A stretch of 64,000 bases of DNA from Pseudomonas sp. GM50 (GCF_000282375.1 NZ_AKJK01000043.1:1-64000), one strand, 5' to 3'; shown: positions 33,271 through 42,482, numbered from the stretch's first letter. The notes: a model not told the origin generated them from the letters alone. A program made the numbers and translations.

Positions 33271-35139
33271 ATGGACAGTTACATCCGCTGGTTTCAACGC
33301 TTCATCTGGATAGGCATCGTGATGAACATGGTCTTCGCGATTCCGGCGCTGTTCGCGCCGGCGTTGCTGACCTCGATGCTCGGGATGCCACCGCAACTCT
33401 CCGATCCGTGGCTGGAAAACGCCGGCATGTTGCTGGTGGGGATCAGCCTGTTTTACATGCCGTCAGGCTTCAACGCGCCACGATACGTCGTGCATTCGTG
33501 GCTGTGCGTGTTGTCGCGAATGGTCGCCGTGGCGTTCTGGATCTACCTGATCAACACCAGCAACCAGGCTCAAGTGTTTGTGCCGATGCTGCTGGGTGAT
33601 CTGAGCATGTTCCTGATCCTCGGGATTCTGCTGTACCTGGGCAGCGCGCCGGCCAATCGGCCCTTGGCGTTGCTTCGCGATGGCTGGCTTGAGTGGCAGG
33701 CAGCGTGGGCGCGACGCTGGCAGCGGCACAGCTTCAAGGTCGCCACGCTGGTCGTGGTGCTGGCGCTGGGGTTTATCGGCTACGAAACCTGGTACCAGAT
33801 GCTGCGGGTGGTGCCGGCGGAGCAATACGCCTCCGATGAGGACCACTACAAGTACGGCGCCATCGGTCTGGGCATCGAGGCGCGGATTCCCTATTACCTG
33901 TTCGCCGTATTGCCGCAGATGTGCCCGGATAAACTGCCGAAACCCGGCGGCTATGAAGTCTTCGGTTTCCTCTACGAGAACGGCAAGGACCTGCCGATCG
34001 GCATGGCCAAGCGGCAGATCGGCTACCCGACCGTGGAGCCCAACTGCGCCCTGTGCCACACCGGTTCCTACCGCGCCAATAGCAGCGACGTCGCCATCCC
34101 GGTGGCCACCGCGCCGGCCAATACCCTGCAACTGCAGGCCTTCCAGTGGTTCGCCTACAATTGCGCCAGCGACCCGAAATTCACCCCCGACGCGGTGATG
34201 ACGGCGATCAACAGCAAGTTCCAGCTCGGGTTCTTCGAGCGGTTGTACAACCGCTACGTGATCATTCCGATGGCCACGAGTGCGCTGGTCAAGCAGAAGC
34301 AGGCCTATGCCTGGCAACGCCTGCGCGCACCGCAAGGGCCGGGGCGCACCGACACCTTCAACCCGACGAAAATGGTGGTATTCGGCTTCCCGGATGACTC
34401 GACCATCGGCACCGTCGACTTGCCGCAAGTCTGGAACCAGAAGCCTCGGGAGTCGCTGTACCTGCACTGGGACGGCAACAACAACGACATTCATGAGCGC
34501 AACTACGCGGCAGCCATGGCCGTGGGCGCGACGCCGGAGTCAGTGTTGCCGGACAGTTTCAACCGGGTGACCAACTGGTTGCTGGGCCACAAGGCGCCGG
34601 CATGGCCGTTCGCGCTGGATCAGGCCAAAGTCGCGCGGGGCAGACCGGTCTGGGAAAACAACTGCGCCGGTTGCCATGATTTCGGCCGCACCGACACCGG
34701 TCAGGTCACCACCAGCATTGATGAACTGGGCACCGATCCCCATCGGCTGAACTCGTTCACCAATGGTTTAGTGACGGCTTTCCATGGCTTCAAGAAATCG
34801 CCGTTCGACTTTGGCGCCTATCGCAAGACCCAGAGCTACAGCAACACGCCCACCGACGGCGTCTGGTTGCGCGCGCCGTACTTGCACAACGGTTCGGTAC
34901 CGACCCTGTGGGACTTGCTGCAGCCACCGGAAAAAAGGCCGCTGGTGTTCTTCACCGGCTCCGATGTGTACGACCAGGACAAGGTCGGTTTCGTCACCAG
35001 TGGCCAGCAGATGAAGGCCTCGGCGGACTTCAAATACGACACCCGTCTGGAGGGCAACCACAACGGCGGCCACCTGTACGGTACGCAGCTGTCGGAACTC
35101 GATAAGCGGGCGCTCATCGAGTTCATGAAAACCCTGTGA
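33271..35139 (+). CDS. Membrane-anchored di-haem cytochrome c
   Basis: A 622-residue protein (from MDSYIRWFQRF). Four or five membrane segments fill residues 8-125 and 157-172; the rest should face the periplasm with two c-type haem motifs, CALCH (259-263) and CAGCH (465-469), in a region like cytochrome c peroxidase/MauG-type proteins (RAPYLHNGSVPTLWDLL near 540). The ATG at 33271 has AAGGA 10 bases upstream; ATGs at 33250 and 33262 are too close to it or lack one. It follows the GMC-hydrolase gene on the same strand and its stop is 26 bp before the phosphoesterase, so the three look like one unit. It could pass electrons to the respiratory chain. Substrate unknown. Confidence 0.82.
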   Translation: MDSYIRWFQRFIWIGIVMNMVFAIPALFAPALLTSMLGMPPQLSDPWLENAGMLLVGISLFYMPSGFNAPRYVVHSWLCVLSRMVAVAFWIYLINTSNQAQVFVPMLLGDLSMFLILGILLYLGSAPANRPLALLRDGWLEWQAAWARRWQRHSFKVATLVVVLALGFIGYETWYQMLRVVPAEQYASDEDHYKYGAIGLGIEARIPYYLFAVLPQMCPDKLPKPGGYEVFGFLYENGKDLPIGMAKRQIGYPTVEPNCALCHTGSYRANSSDVAIPVATAPANTLQLQAFQWFAYNCASDPKFTPDAVMTAINSKFQLGFFERLYNRYVIIPMATSALVKQKQAYAWQRLRAPQGPGRTDTFNPTKMVVFGFPDDSTIGTVDLPQVWNQKPRESLYLHWDGNNNDIHERNYAAAMAVGATPESVLPDSFNRVTNWLLGHKAPAWPFALDQAKVARGRPVWENNCAGCHDFGRTDTGQVTTSIDELGTDPHRLNSFTNGLVTAFHGFKKSPFDFGAYRKTQSYSNTPTDGVWLRAPYLHNGSVPTLWDLLQPPEKRPLVFFTGSDVYDQDKVGFVTSGQQMKASADFKYDTRLEGNHNGGHLYGTQLSELDKRALIEFMKTL

Positions 35140-35165
35140 TTCCACTACGGATGGAGGAAAGCGAC

Positions 35166-36416
35166 ATGTCATTGGTCAGTCATTGGGAACACGAGTACGA
35201 CAAGGTCAAGCTACGCGTACATGGCTTGTTCACCCGATTGGAAATGGCCTGGAAAAAGCTCGTCAGCGAGCTTGAGCCGGAGGAGTACCAGGCCATTGTC
35301 GCGCTGCTGCAGCGGGGGCACGATCAGGCGCAATACGTGCTCAAGCACGGCGATGTGCCCGACGATCAGCCGAGTGTGCCGTGGGAGTTGGCCCATGGCT
35401 TGTCGATCCTGCACATCGGCAACGCCAGCCCCTTGCCGCAATCGGTAGACGAACTGCAAACCCGCGTGCTCAAGGACGGCAGCCTGCTCGGTTGTCGCAA
35501 ATGGGAGCTGCTGGATCTGTTGTGGAGCGAGGCATTGCTCAAGTGGATCGAGAACCTGCGGCATCACGCGCCGTTCGCCACCACCCCGGCGTTGATGCGC
35601 ATGGACAGTGATGTGACCCTGGCCATTGCCGGTGACTGGGGCACCGGGCCGTTCGATAGCCACGCCCCGGCGGTCTCAGTCGCCAACCAGATGCAACTGG
35701 CCCAGGCTGATTTCACCATTCACCTGGGGGACGTGTACTACGCCGGCACCCGCTCTCAGGAAGACGTCGACATGGTCGGCTGGCCCATGGGCAAGCACGG
35801 CTCGTTCACCCTCAACTCCAATCACGAGATGTACAGCGGCGCCCATGGCTACTTCAAGGAACTGGCCAAGCGTTTCCCGACGCAGCAGGGCACCAGTTAT
35901 TTTGCGTTGTACAACGATGACTGGCTGGTGATCGGGCTCGACACGGCTTACGCCTCGGATGCGATCAACCTGTACATGGACGGTGCACTGAACAAGCAGC
36001 AGATCGACTGGATGAAAGACTTGCCCCAGCGCAAGAAGATCATGGTGCTCAGTCATCACCAGGGTTTCGACATTACCGGGCACAACAAGACGGCGCTGTA
36101 TCAACCGGTGTGCGACGCCTTGGGCCGCGAGCCGGATTATTGGTATTGGGGGCATTTGCACAACGGCATTTGCTACGCCGCTCAAGGCGGGTTGCATGCA
36201 CGCTGCGCCGGGCATGGGGCGATTCCCTACGGCAATGCCAGCGAGCTGAACGGGCATGCGCGGGTGCTGTGGTCGGAAACGCAAAATGCGCGGGATGAGG
36301 CGTACCCGGATCGGGTGCTGAACGGTTATGTGAAAGTGAGGCTGGTGGGGGAAAACATCGAAGAGACGTTTATTGGGGAGGATGGGTCGGTGCGGTGGTC
36401 TTCGTCAGCCCATTGA
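35166..36416 (+). CDS. Calcineurin-type metallophosphoesterase
   Basis: A 416-residue protein with all metallophosphoesterase ligands: D157 in GDWGTG, D189 in LGDVYYAG, N219-H220 in SNHEMY, H297/H298 in VLSHHQGF and H330/H332 in WGHLHN. The first 145 residues are a mostly helical extension not typical of the catalytic family. No signal peptide is seen, so it is probably cytosolic. GGAGGAAAGCGAC precedes the chosen ATG. It is third in the cluster with the GMC-hydrolase and cytochrome genes, 26 bp after the latter. It would hydrolyse a phosphate mono- or diester; the substrate is not known. Confidence 0.85.
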   Translation: MSLVSHWEHEYDKVKLRVHGLFTRLEMAWKKLVSELEPEEYQAIVALLQRGHDQAQYVLKHGDVPDDQPSVPWELAHGLSILHIGNASPLPQSVDELQTRVLKDGSLLGCRKWELLDLLWSEALLKWIENLRHHAPFATTPALMRMDSDVTLAIAGDWGTGPFDSHAPAVSVANQMQLAQADFTIHLGDVYYAGTRSQEDVDMVGWPMGKHGSFTLNSNHEMYSGAHGYFKELAKRFPTQQGTSYFALYNDDWLVIGLDTAYASDAINLYMDGALNKQQIDWMKDLPQRKKIMVLSHHQGFDITGHNKTALYQPVCDALGREPDYWYWGHLHNGICYAAQGGLHARCAGHGAIPYGNASELNGHARVLWSETQNARDEAYPDRVLNGYVKVRLVGENIEETFIGEDGSVRWSSSAH

Positions 36417-36439
36417 TTTGTGGTGACGGGTAGGCCGTC

Positions 36440-36515
36440 ATCGCGAGCAGGCTCGCTCCCACAAGGGATCTTCAGTGCATATAGATCCAGTGTGGGAGCG
36501 AGCCTGCTCGCGATG
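36440..36515. repeat. REP pair, GAGCAGGCTCGCTCCC type
   Basis: Inverted pair between the convergent ends of the metallophosphoesterase gene and gbcA. Confidence 0.88.
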
Positions 36516-36524
36516 CTTTTGCTC

Positions 36525-37820
36525 TTAGCCTTGAACCGGCACACCTTTGAGGTACGGCGCAGGCTCGGCCCCAAGGTTGTTCAGCAACCGCTCGCTGTAC
36601 CAATCCACAAAGTTCACCACGCCAAACTCATAGGTCTTGGAGTAAGGCCCTGGCTGGTACGCGGTGGAGTTGATCCCGCGCTGGTTTTCTTCGGCCAGGC
36701 GACGGTCCTGGTCGTTGGTCGCATCCCAGACCTGGCGCATGCGCTCCACGTCGTAGTCCACGCCTTCGACCGCGTCCTTGTGCACGATCCACTTGGTGGT
36801 GACCATGGTTTCCTGAGCGCTGATCGGCCACACGGTGAACACGATGATGTGGTCGCCCATGCAGTGGTTCCACGAGTGCGGCAGGTGCAGGATGCGCATC
36901 GAACCCAGGTCCGGGTTCTTGATGCGGCCCATGAGTTTGGCGCAGCCCTGTTTGCCGTCCATGGTCATCGACACGGTGCCCTTGAGCAGCGGCATGCGCA
37001 CGATGCGGTTACGCAGGCCGAAACTGGCGTGGGCGTAAGGGATCTTCTCTGCTTCCCAGGCTGCGGCGGAGGCAGCTACGTGGTCCTTGAAGGCCTGATC
37101 GGCACGCGGGTCGGTGACGTCGTCCCATTCCAGCAGGGTTTTCAACAGTTCCGGGTGCGACGCGTTGCAGTGGTAGCACTCACGGTTGTTTTCCAGCACC
37201 AGTTTCCAGTTGGCTTTTTCCATCAAGGTGGTGGTAATCGCCACCTTGGTGTTCTCCATGTCGTACGGTTCCATGTAATGGTTCAGCGTCGACAGGAAGT
37301 CATCAATGGCCGGCGGGTTCTCCGACAGGCTGATGAAGATGTAACCGCCAGCGGTTTTCACATTCACCGGCTTGAGGCCGTACTGCTTCATGTCGAAGTC
37401 GGCGCCCATTTCGGTACCGGCGAACAGCAGGCGACCGTCCAGCTCGTACGTCCACTGGTGGTAGTGGCAGACCAGTTTGGCGACTTTGCCTTTTTCGCTG
37501 GTGCACAGCCGTGAACCACGGTGACGGCAGACGTTGTGGAACGCATGGACCACGCCGTCGGCACCACGAATCACGATGATCGGGTTCTTGCCGACTTGCA
37601 GGGTCAGGTAGTTGCCCTTGGTCGGGATCTCGCAGGTCATGCCGGCGATCAACCACTCTTTCTGGAAGATTTCCTGCATGTCGATATCAAACAGCCGCTC
37701 GTCAGAGTAAAACGGCTGCGGCAGCGAGAAAGTGCGCTCGCGCTCTTGCAGCATCTGCGCGGTGGCCTTGCGTGCGGGTTCCAGTGGATCGCCCAGGCTC
37801 AGGGTAGTGGTGACGTCCAT
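36525..37820 (-). CDS. gbcA: Glycine betaine monooxygenase, Rieske oxygenase subunit GbcA
   Basis: Demethylates glycine betaine to dimethylglycine and formaldehyde. The 431-residue ring-hydroxylating oxygenase alpha subunit has the Rieske motif C98-x-H100 and C118-x2-H121 (CRHRGSRLC, CHYHQW) and the mononuclear iron region NNRECYHCNASHPE near 208. The start is taken as MDVTTT at 37820; the ATG one codon before is as likely. It is divergent from its reductase gbcB across a 280-bp spacer, which carries a candidate GbdR site, and convergent with the metallophosphoesterase gene. In P. aeruginosa gbcA and gbcB are strong GbdR targets. Confidence 0.95.
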   Translation of the reverse strand: MDVTTTLSLGDPLEPARKATAQMLQERERTFSLPQPFYSDERLFDIDMQEIFQKEWLIAGMTCEIPTKGNYLTLQVGKNPIIVIRGADGVVHAFHNVCRHRGSRLCTSEKGKVAKLVCHYHQWTYELDGRLLFAGTEMGADFDMKQYGLKPVNVKTAGGYIFISLSENPPAIDDFLSTLNHYMEPYDMENTKVAITTTLMEKANWKLVLENNRECYHCNASHPELLKTLLEWDDVTDPRADQAFKDHVAASAAAWEAEKIPYAHASFGLRNRIVRMPLLKGTVSMTMDGKQGCAKLMGRIKNPDLGSMRILHLPHSWNHCMGDHIIVFTVWPISAQETMVTTKWIVHKDAVEGVDYDVERMRQVWDATNDQDRRLAEENQRGINSTAYQPGPYSKTYEFGVVNFVDWYSERLLNNLGAEPAPYLKGVPVQG

Positions 37821-38002
37821 CATTTAATCCTCAAGGCCATTCTGTGTGGCCGGCGAAAGTGGCTAATCAGGTTTGCTACGCAAGGTGTAAAGGTTGTGTC
37901 TTGGTATGGAGCGAGTGTGGGGCCGGCGCTAGCCAGAACCTTATCCATGGGCGACATGGCCCAATCTGTTCCCGACGCGCAACCCCCGGTAGATGCGGGC
38001 TG

Positions 38003-38033
38003 GTCGCGATAAGTATGTGAATGTCGCAGATAG
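38003..38033. promoter_or_regulatory. Candidate GbdR operator in the gbcA-gbcB spacer
   Basis: GTCGCGATA (38003) and GTCGCAGATA (38023) are direct repeats 20 bp apart in the 282-bp divergent spacer. The GTCGC core matches the repeats near cbcX and, reversed, near caiX. Confidence 0.45.
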
Positions 38034-38102
38034 GTAAATGGGTGGTTCGCACGTTACGCAGAATCGCCAACATAAGGCCGACCATCGGCGGTGGAGAACA
38101 GC

Positions 38103-39203
38103 ATGTCCAACAGCTTCCTGAATCCGGTAACCACCCAGACCTGGGCCAATGGTCGACACATTGTCCGTTGCGTCAAAGTCATCCAGGAAACCTGGGATGT
38201 GCGCACCTTCTGCTTCATGGCCGACCAGCCGATCCTGTTCTTCTTCAAGCCCGGGCAGTTCGTCACCCTGGAGCTGGAAATCGACGGCGTGCCGATCATG
38301 CGCTCCTACACCATTTCCAGCTCGCCGTCGGTGCCGTACAGCTTTTCGGTGACCATCAAGCGTGTGCCGGGGGGCAAGGTGTCCAACTGGCTGCACGACA
38401 CCCTGCATGAAGGCCAGGAGCTGGCGGTGCACGGGCCGGTCGGGCTGTTCAACGCCATGGACTTCCCCGCGCCGAAAGTGCTCTACCTCAGCGGCGGCGT
38501 CGGTATTACGCCGTGCATGTCCATGGCCCGTTGGTTCTATGACACCAACGGCAATGTCGACATGGTGTTTATCCACAGCGCCCGCTCACCGAAAGACATC
38601 ATTTATCACCGCGAGCTGGAACACATGGCGTCGCGGATCGACAACTTCAGCCTGCACCTGATTTGCGAGAAACATGGTCTGGGCGAGCCGTGGGCTGGTT
38701 ATCGCGGTTACCTGAACCACAAGATGCTCGAACTGATGGCGCCGGACTTCCTTGAGCGTGAAGTCTTCTGCTGCGGCCCGACCCCGTACATGAATGCGGT
38801 CAAGCGCATGCTTGAGGCGGCGGGTTTCGACATGAAGCGTTATCACGAGGAATCCTTCGGCGCGACGCCGCCGGAAGCCCGTGCCGACGCGGTGGAACAA
38901 GCCGAACAAGCGGCAGACGCTCCGGAAGTCGACGCGGCGGATCTGCATCAGGTGGAATTCACCGCGTCCGGCAAAAGCATTCGCGTGGCGCCAGGGGAGA
39001 CCGTGCATGCGGCGGCGGCCAAGCTTGGCTTGCTGATTCCGAAAGCCTGCGGGATGGGGATTTGCGGGACCTGCAAGGTGATGAAGCTGGGGGGCGAGGT
39101 CGAAATGGACCACAACGGCGGGATTACCGAGGAAGACGAGGCCGAAGGGTACATCCTGTCGTGCTGCAGCGTGCCGAAGGGCGACGTGCGGATCGAGTTC
39201 TGA
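38103..39203 (+). CDS. gbcB: Glycine betaine monooxygenase, reductase subunit GbcB
   Basis: NAD(P)H-dependent ferredoxin reductase feeding electrons to GbcA. The 366-residue product has an FAD domain (MRSYTISSSPS near 65-75), an NAD domain (VLYLSGGVGITPCMSMARW near 125-145 and CCGPTPYM near 225) and a C-terminal plant-type [2Fe-2S] domain with Cys in CGMGICGTC and LSCCSVP. The ATG at 38103 has GGAG 7 bases upstream; an upstream GTG is not needed. Divergent from gbcA. Full family length, no oddity. Confidence 0.95.
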   Translation: MSNSFLNPVTTQTWANGRHIVRCVKVIQETWDVRTFCFMADQPILFFFKPGQFVTLELEIDGVPIMRSYTISSSPSVPYSFSVTIKRVPGGKVSNWLHDTLHEGQELAVHGPVGLFNAMDFPAPKVLYLSGGVGITPCMSMARWFYDTNGNVDMVFIHSARSPKDIIYHRELEHMASRIDNFSLHLICEKHGLGEPWAGYRGYLNHKMLELMAPDFLEREVFCCGPTPYMNAVKRMLEAAGFDMKRYHEESFGATPPEARADAVEQAEQAADAPEVDAADLHQVEFTASGKSIRVAPGETVHAAAAKLGLLIPKACGMGICGTCKVMKLGGEVEMDHNGGITEEDEAEGYILSCCSVPKGDVRIEF

Positions 39204-39205
39204 AC

Positions 39206-39296
39206 CTGTGGGAGCGAGCCTGCTCGCGATAGCGGTGGATCAGTCAATATCAATGTTGAATGTTCCGGCCTCATCGCGAGCAGGCTCGCTCCCACA
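39206..39296. repeat. REP pair, GAGCAGGCTCGCTCCC type
   Basis: Inverted pair between the convergent ends of gbcB and the SDR gene. Confidence 0.88.
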
Positions 39297-39308
39297 ATGG
39301 TTGGTATT

Positions 39309-40133
39309 TCAGTCCACAAACAGGTCTGGCATCAGCTTGTCTTTGGTGTCGGGCTCAAAGCGGTAATGATCGAATTCGGTCACGCCATGCTCCCGCAAAA
39401 TCTCCTCATCAATCAGCAACCGACCGGTAATGCTGCGACCACTGCTGCTCAGAATCGCGTAAGCCGCATCCGCCATAATTGCCGGCGTGCGCGCATGTTT
39501 GAACGATTCGCGTGACCCCAGCTGAAACTCGATGGCCGCCGTGGCGATCATGGTCTGCGGCCACAGGGAATTGACGCTGATGCCGTAGGAGGCGAATTCC
39601 TCGCTCATGCCTAACGTCAGCATGCTCATGCCGTACTTGGTGACGGTATAGGGGCTGTACTGGGCGAACCACTTGGTGGCGAGGTTCAGCGGCGGGGACA
39701 GGTTGAGGATGTGGCCGTTGGACTTCTTCAGGTAGGGCAGCGCGGCCTGGCTGCACAGCAGCACGGCACGGGTGTTGATCTGGTGCATCAGGTCGAAGCG
39801 CTTGAGTTCGAGGTGCTGTACGCCTGTCAGCTTGATCGCCCCGGCGTTGTTGACCAGTGCATCGATACTGCCGAAATGCTCGTTGGCCCGGGCCAGCGCC
39901 TCACGTACGGCATCCTCTTCACGTACATCCACCTGCAAGGCCAACGCCTTGCCGCCCGCGGCTTCGACTTCCGCCGCCACGCTGAAGATGGTGCCGGGCA
40001 GTTTGGGGTGAGGGGTGGCGCTTTTGGCGGCAATCACGATGTTGGCCCCGTCCTTTGCTGCCCGCAGCGCAATCTCACGCCCGATGCCACGGCTGGCGCC
40101 GGTGATGAACAGGGTTTTGCCTTGTAGTGACAT
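39309..40133 (-). CDS. Short-chain dehydrogenase/reductase (HSDL2-like)
   Basis: A 274-residue NAD(P)-dependent oxidoreductase. Motifs: cofactor TGASRGIG near residues 10-17, NNAGAI near 94, and active-site Y-x3-K in YTVTKYG near 168-172 with a Ser in ILNLSPP. The loop after the first strand (IAAKSATPHPKLPGTIFSVA) is that of the HSDL2 subgroup, which lack a proven substrate. The start MSLQGKTLFITG at 40133 has AGGAG upstream; longer frames would be unusual. It lies alone between gbcB and the threonine aldolase gene, all separated by REP pairs, so cotranscription is not evident. Confidence 0.88.
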   Translation of the reverse strand: MSLQGKTLFITGASRGIGREIALRAAKDGANIVIAAKSATPHPKLPGTIFSVAAEVEAAGGKALALQVDVREEDAVREALARANEHFGSIDALVNNAGAIKLTGVQHLELKRFDLMHQINTRAVLLCSQAALPYLKKSNGHILNLSPPLNLATKWFAQYSPYTVTKYGMSMLTLGMSEEFASYGISVNSLWPQTMIATAAIEFQLGSRESFKHARTPAIMADAAYAILSSSGRSITGRLLIDEEILREHGVTEFDHYRFEPDTKDKLMPDLFVD

Positions 40134-40225
40134 GCATACGCTCCTGATTGTTGTTATCTGAGCGGAGGCTCGACAAACAATGTAGACCAAGTCACTGGCG
40201 CAGGAGGAAGGGGGCGCGTGCAAGC

Positions 40226-40359
40226 CTGTGGCGAGGGGGCTTGCCCCCGTTGGGTTGCGTAGCAGCCCTTAATCCTGAGAGTGCGGTCTGTCAGGCAGAC
40301 CGCGTTGGCTGGTTTCACGACTGCTGCGCAGCCGAACGGGGGCAAGCCCCCTCGCCACA
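40226..40359. repeat. REP pair, GGGGGCTTGCCCCC type
   Basis: Inverted pair of the GTGGCGAGGGGGCTTGCCCC type between the SDR gene and ltaA. Confidence 0.88.
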
Positions 40360-40375
40360 AAAACCTGGTGGGGCT

Positions 40376-41416
40376 TCAGGCCGACATCACGTGCCGAATA
40401 TCCGTCGCCAATTCGCGCACGCGCTCTTCTTCGGTGTCCCACGAGCACATGAACCGTGCGCCGCCGTTGCCGATGAAGGTGTAGAAGCGCCAGCCCTTGG
40501 CCGTCAGTGCCGCGATGGCTGGTTCCGAGAGTTGCAGGAACACGCCGTTGGCCTGCACCGGGAACATCAGTTCCACGCCAGGAATATCGCTCACCAGTTC
40601 AGCCAGCAACTGTGCGCAGTGATTGGCGTGGCGGGCGTATTTGAGCCAGGCGTCGTTTTCCAGGATTCCGACCCACGGCGCCGAGAGGAAGCGCATCTTC
40701 GACGCCAGTTGCCCGGCCTGTTTGCAGCGGTAGTCGAAATCTTCGGCCAGCTTGTGGTTGAAGAACAGAATCGCTTCGCCCACCGCCATGCCGTTTTTCG
40801 TGCCGCCGAAGCACAAGACATCGACCCCGGCCTTCCAGGTCAGGTCTGCTGGTGAGCAGCCAAGAAATGCGCAAGCATTGGAGAAGCGTGCGCCGTCCAT
40901 GTGCAGGTTCAGGCCCAGTTCTTTGCAGGTGACACTGATGGCGCGGATTTCTTCCGGGGTGTATACGCTGCCGACTTCGGTGGCCTGGGTCAGGGTCACT
41001 ACGCGGGGTTTGGGGTAGTGAATGTCCTGGCGCTTGAGGGCGATTTCGCGGATCGACTCCGGCGTCAGCTTGCCGTTTTCGGTGCGGGCGATGAGCAGCT
41101 TGGAGCCGTTGGAGAAAAACTCCGGCGCGCCGCATTCGTCGGTTTCGACGTGGGCGGTTTCCGAGCAGATCACGCTGTGGTAACTCTGGCACAGCGATGA
41201 CAGGGCCAACGAGTTGGCCGCGGTGCCGTTGAAGGCGAAGAACACTTCGCAGTCGGTTTCGAACAGTTTGCGGAATTGATCGGACGCGCGTGCGGTCCAC
41301 TCATCGTCGCCGTAAGCGCGCTGGTGGCCGTGGTTGGCCTGTTCCATGGCAGCCCAGGCTTCAGGGCAGATACCGGAATAGTTGTCGCTGGCGAATTGTT
41401 GGCTCTTATCGGTCAT
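40376..41416 (-). CDS. ltaE: Low-specificity L-threonine aldolase
   Basis: PLP enzyme that splits L-threonine and related beta-hydroxy amino acids to glycine and an aldehyde; it can also run with glycine formed by betaine catabolism. The 346-residue product is a fold-type I PLP enzyme with the PLP lysine in CFGGTKNGMAVG near residue 208, MDGARFSNA near 172 and the N-terminal NYSGICPEAW. GGAAG precedes the ATG. It is divergent from the TraX gene and lies between gbcAB and glyA, where PA5413 (ltaA) is found in P. aeruginosa. The symbol ltaA is used too. No missing residue. Confidence 0.92.
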   Translation of the reverse strand: MTDKSQQFASDNYSGICPEAWAAMEQANHGHQRAYGDDEWTARASDQFRKLFETDCEVFFAFNGTAANSLALSSLCQSYHSVICSETAHVETDECGAPEFFSNGSKLLIARTENGKLTPESIREIALKRQDIHYPKPRVVTLTQATEVGSVYTPEEIRAISVTCKELGLNLHMDGARFSNACAFLGCSPADLTWKAGVDVLCFGGTKNGMAVGEAILFFNHKLAEDFDYRCKQAGQLASKMRFLSAPWVGILENDAWLKYARHANHCAQLLAELVSDIPGVELMFPVQANGVFLQLSEPAIAALTAKGWRFYTFIGNGGARFMCSWDTEEERVRELATDIRHVMSA

Positions 41417-41547
41417 GGCCGGCTTCCGTGATCGAGGCTCTTATGGTGAAGAGCTTCGTGGTCAATGATGGTGCGCACTTTACCGAAGATCGTCCGGGGA
41501 GCACACGGGATGTTGCTGTCAGAAAAATACACGGTTGACGGGCAATT

Positions 41548-42264
41548 ATGCACATGACTCAACGGGATGGGGCGCTGGATCTGCTCAAGTGGCTGGCGCT
41601 GCTGAGCATGGTGCTCGATCACCTGCGATATATCGGTTACTCCATCGATCTGCTGTATGTGCCGGGTAGATTGGCGTTCCCGTGGTTTTGTTTGGCTATG
41701 GCGGCAAATCTGTCGCGGGCACAGGCAGTAACGACCGACGGCCAATGGCGCTACCTCGGTTGGTTATCGCTGTTTAGCGCTCTGAGCGAAATTCCCTACC
41801 GGATGTACATTCCTGATCACAACACCTTGAACGTGTTGCCCACGTTGGTTCTGGGTTTGTTGGTCGCCCGTGGCTGGCAGCACAAGCTGCTTCAGCCGCG
41901 GCTATTGGCGGCGGGTGCCTTGTTGCTGGCGGCGCTGTTCCCGGAGCGACTGATGTTCGGATTCTTCGGCGTGTTGTTGCCGCTGGCGATGTTGCTGGTG
42001 ATCAGGCGTCCCTGGTATTTCAGCCTGCTGCCGGGGCTGGTCTGCCTGGCGGCCAATCAATGGCAAGTGCTGTATTACGCCGCCCGGCTCGGCAGCGGTG
42101 CGGCGATCCTCGGCGCTGCCGTTTGTCTGATTGCGCCACTGCTGGGGATGTTGCTATTGCGACATGCCCAAGGCGTTCAACCACCACCGATGCGCCGTTG
42201 GGCGTATGCGCTCTATCCCGCGCATTTCCTCGGGCTTCTGGCCTTGCGCCAACTCATCGCCTGA
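41548..42264 (+). CDS. TraX-family membrane protein
   Basis: A 238-residue integral membrane protein with about eight hydrophobic segments and the TraX N-terminal signature (DGALDLLKWLALLSMVLDHL, residues 7-26). TraX of F plasmid N-acetylates the pilin, and the family belongs to membrane acyltransferases. Here there are no conjugation genes nearby, so a chromosomal role (acetylating some other substrate) is likelier. A start two codons later (MTQRDG) is possible; no clear ribosome binding site decides. It is divergent from ltaE and followed by a REP pair before glyA. P. aeruginosa also has a hypothetical gene between ltaA and glyA1. Confidence 0.82.
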   Translation: MHMTQRDGALDLLKWLALLSMVLDHLRYIGYSIDLLYVPGRLAFPWFCLAMAANLSRAQAVTTDGQWRYLGWLSLFSALSEIPYRMYIPDHNTLNVLPTLVLGLLVARGWQHKLLQPRLLAAGALLLAALFPERLMFGFFGVLLPLAMLLVIRRPWYFSLLPGLVCLAANQWQVLYYAARLGSGAAILGAAVCLIAPLLGMLLLRHAQGVQPPPMRRWAYALYPAHFLGLLALRQLIA

Positions 42265-42266
42265 CC

Positions 42267-42358
42267 CTGTGGGAGCGAGCCTGCTCGCGATTACGGCAGC
42301 TCAGGCGGCATCAATGTTGAATGTGAGGCCGCTATCGCGAGCAGGCTCGCTCCCACAG
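42267..42358. repeat. REP pair, GAGCAGGCTCGCTCCC type
   Basis: Inverted pair in the 284-bp gap between the TraX gene and glyA. Confidence 0.88.
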
Positions 42359-42482
42359 GGGATCTTCGCTGGTTCGAAGATTGTGTTCGGCATGCCATTT
42401 CTCGCCATGTCGTAAACGCACCTTTGCGTGGCGTCCATAGGCATTTGACCTGTCTGCGCCGGTCATACCATCGCATCCAAAG

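Noticed and set aside
41548..42264. Trace of a conjugative element from the TraX homologue
   Set aside because: No other transfer, integrase or plasmid gene is near, and the position appears conserved in the chromosome.
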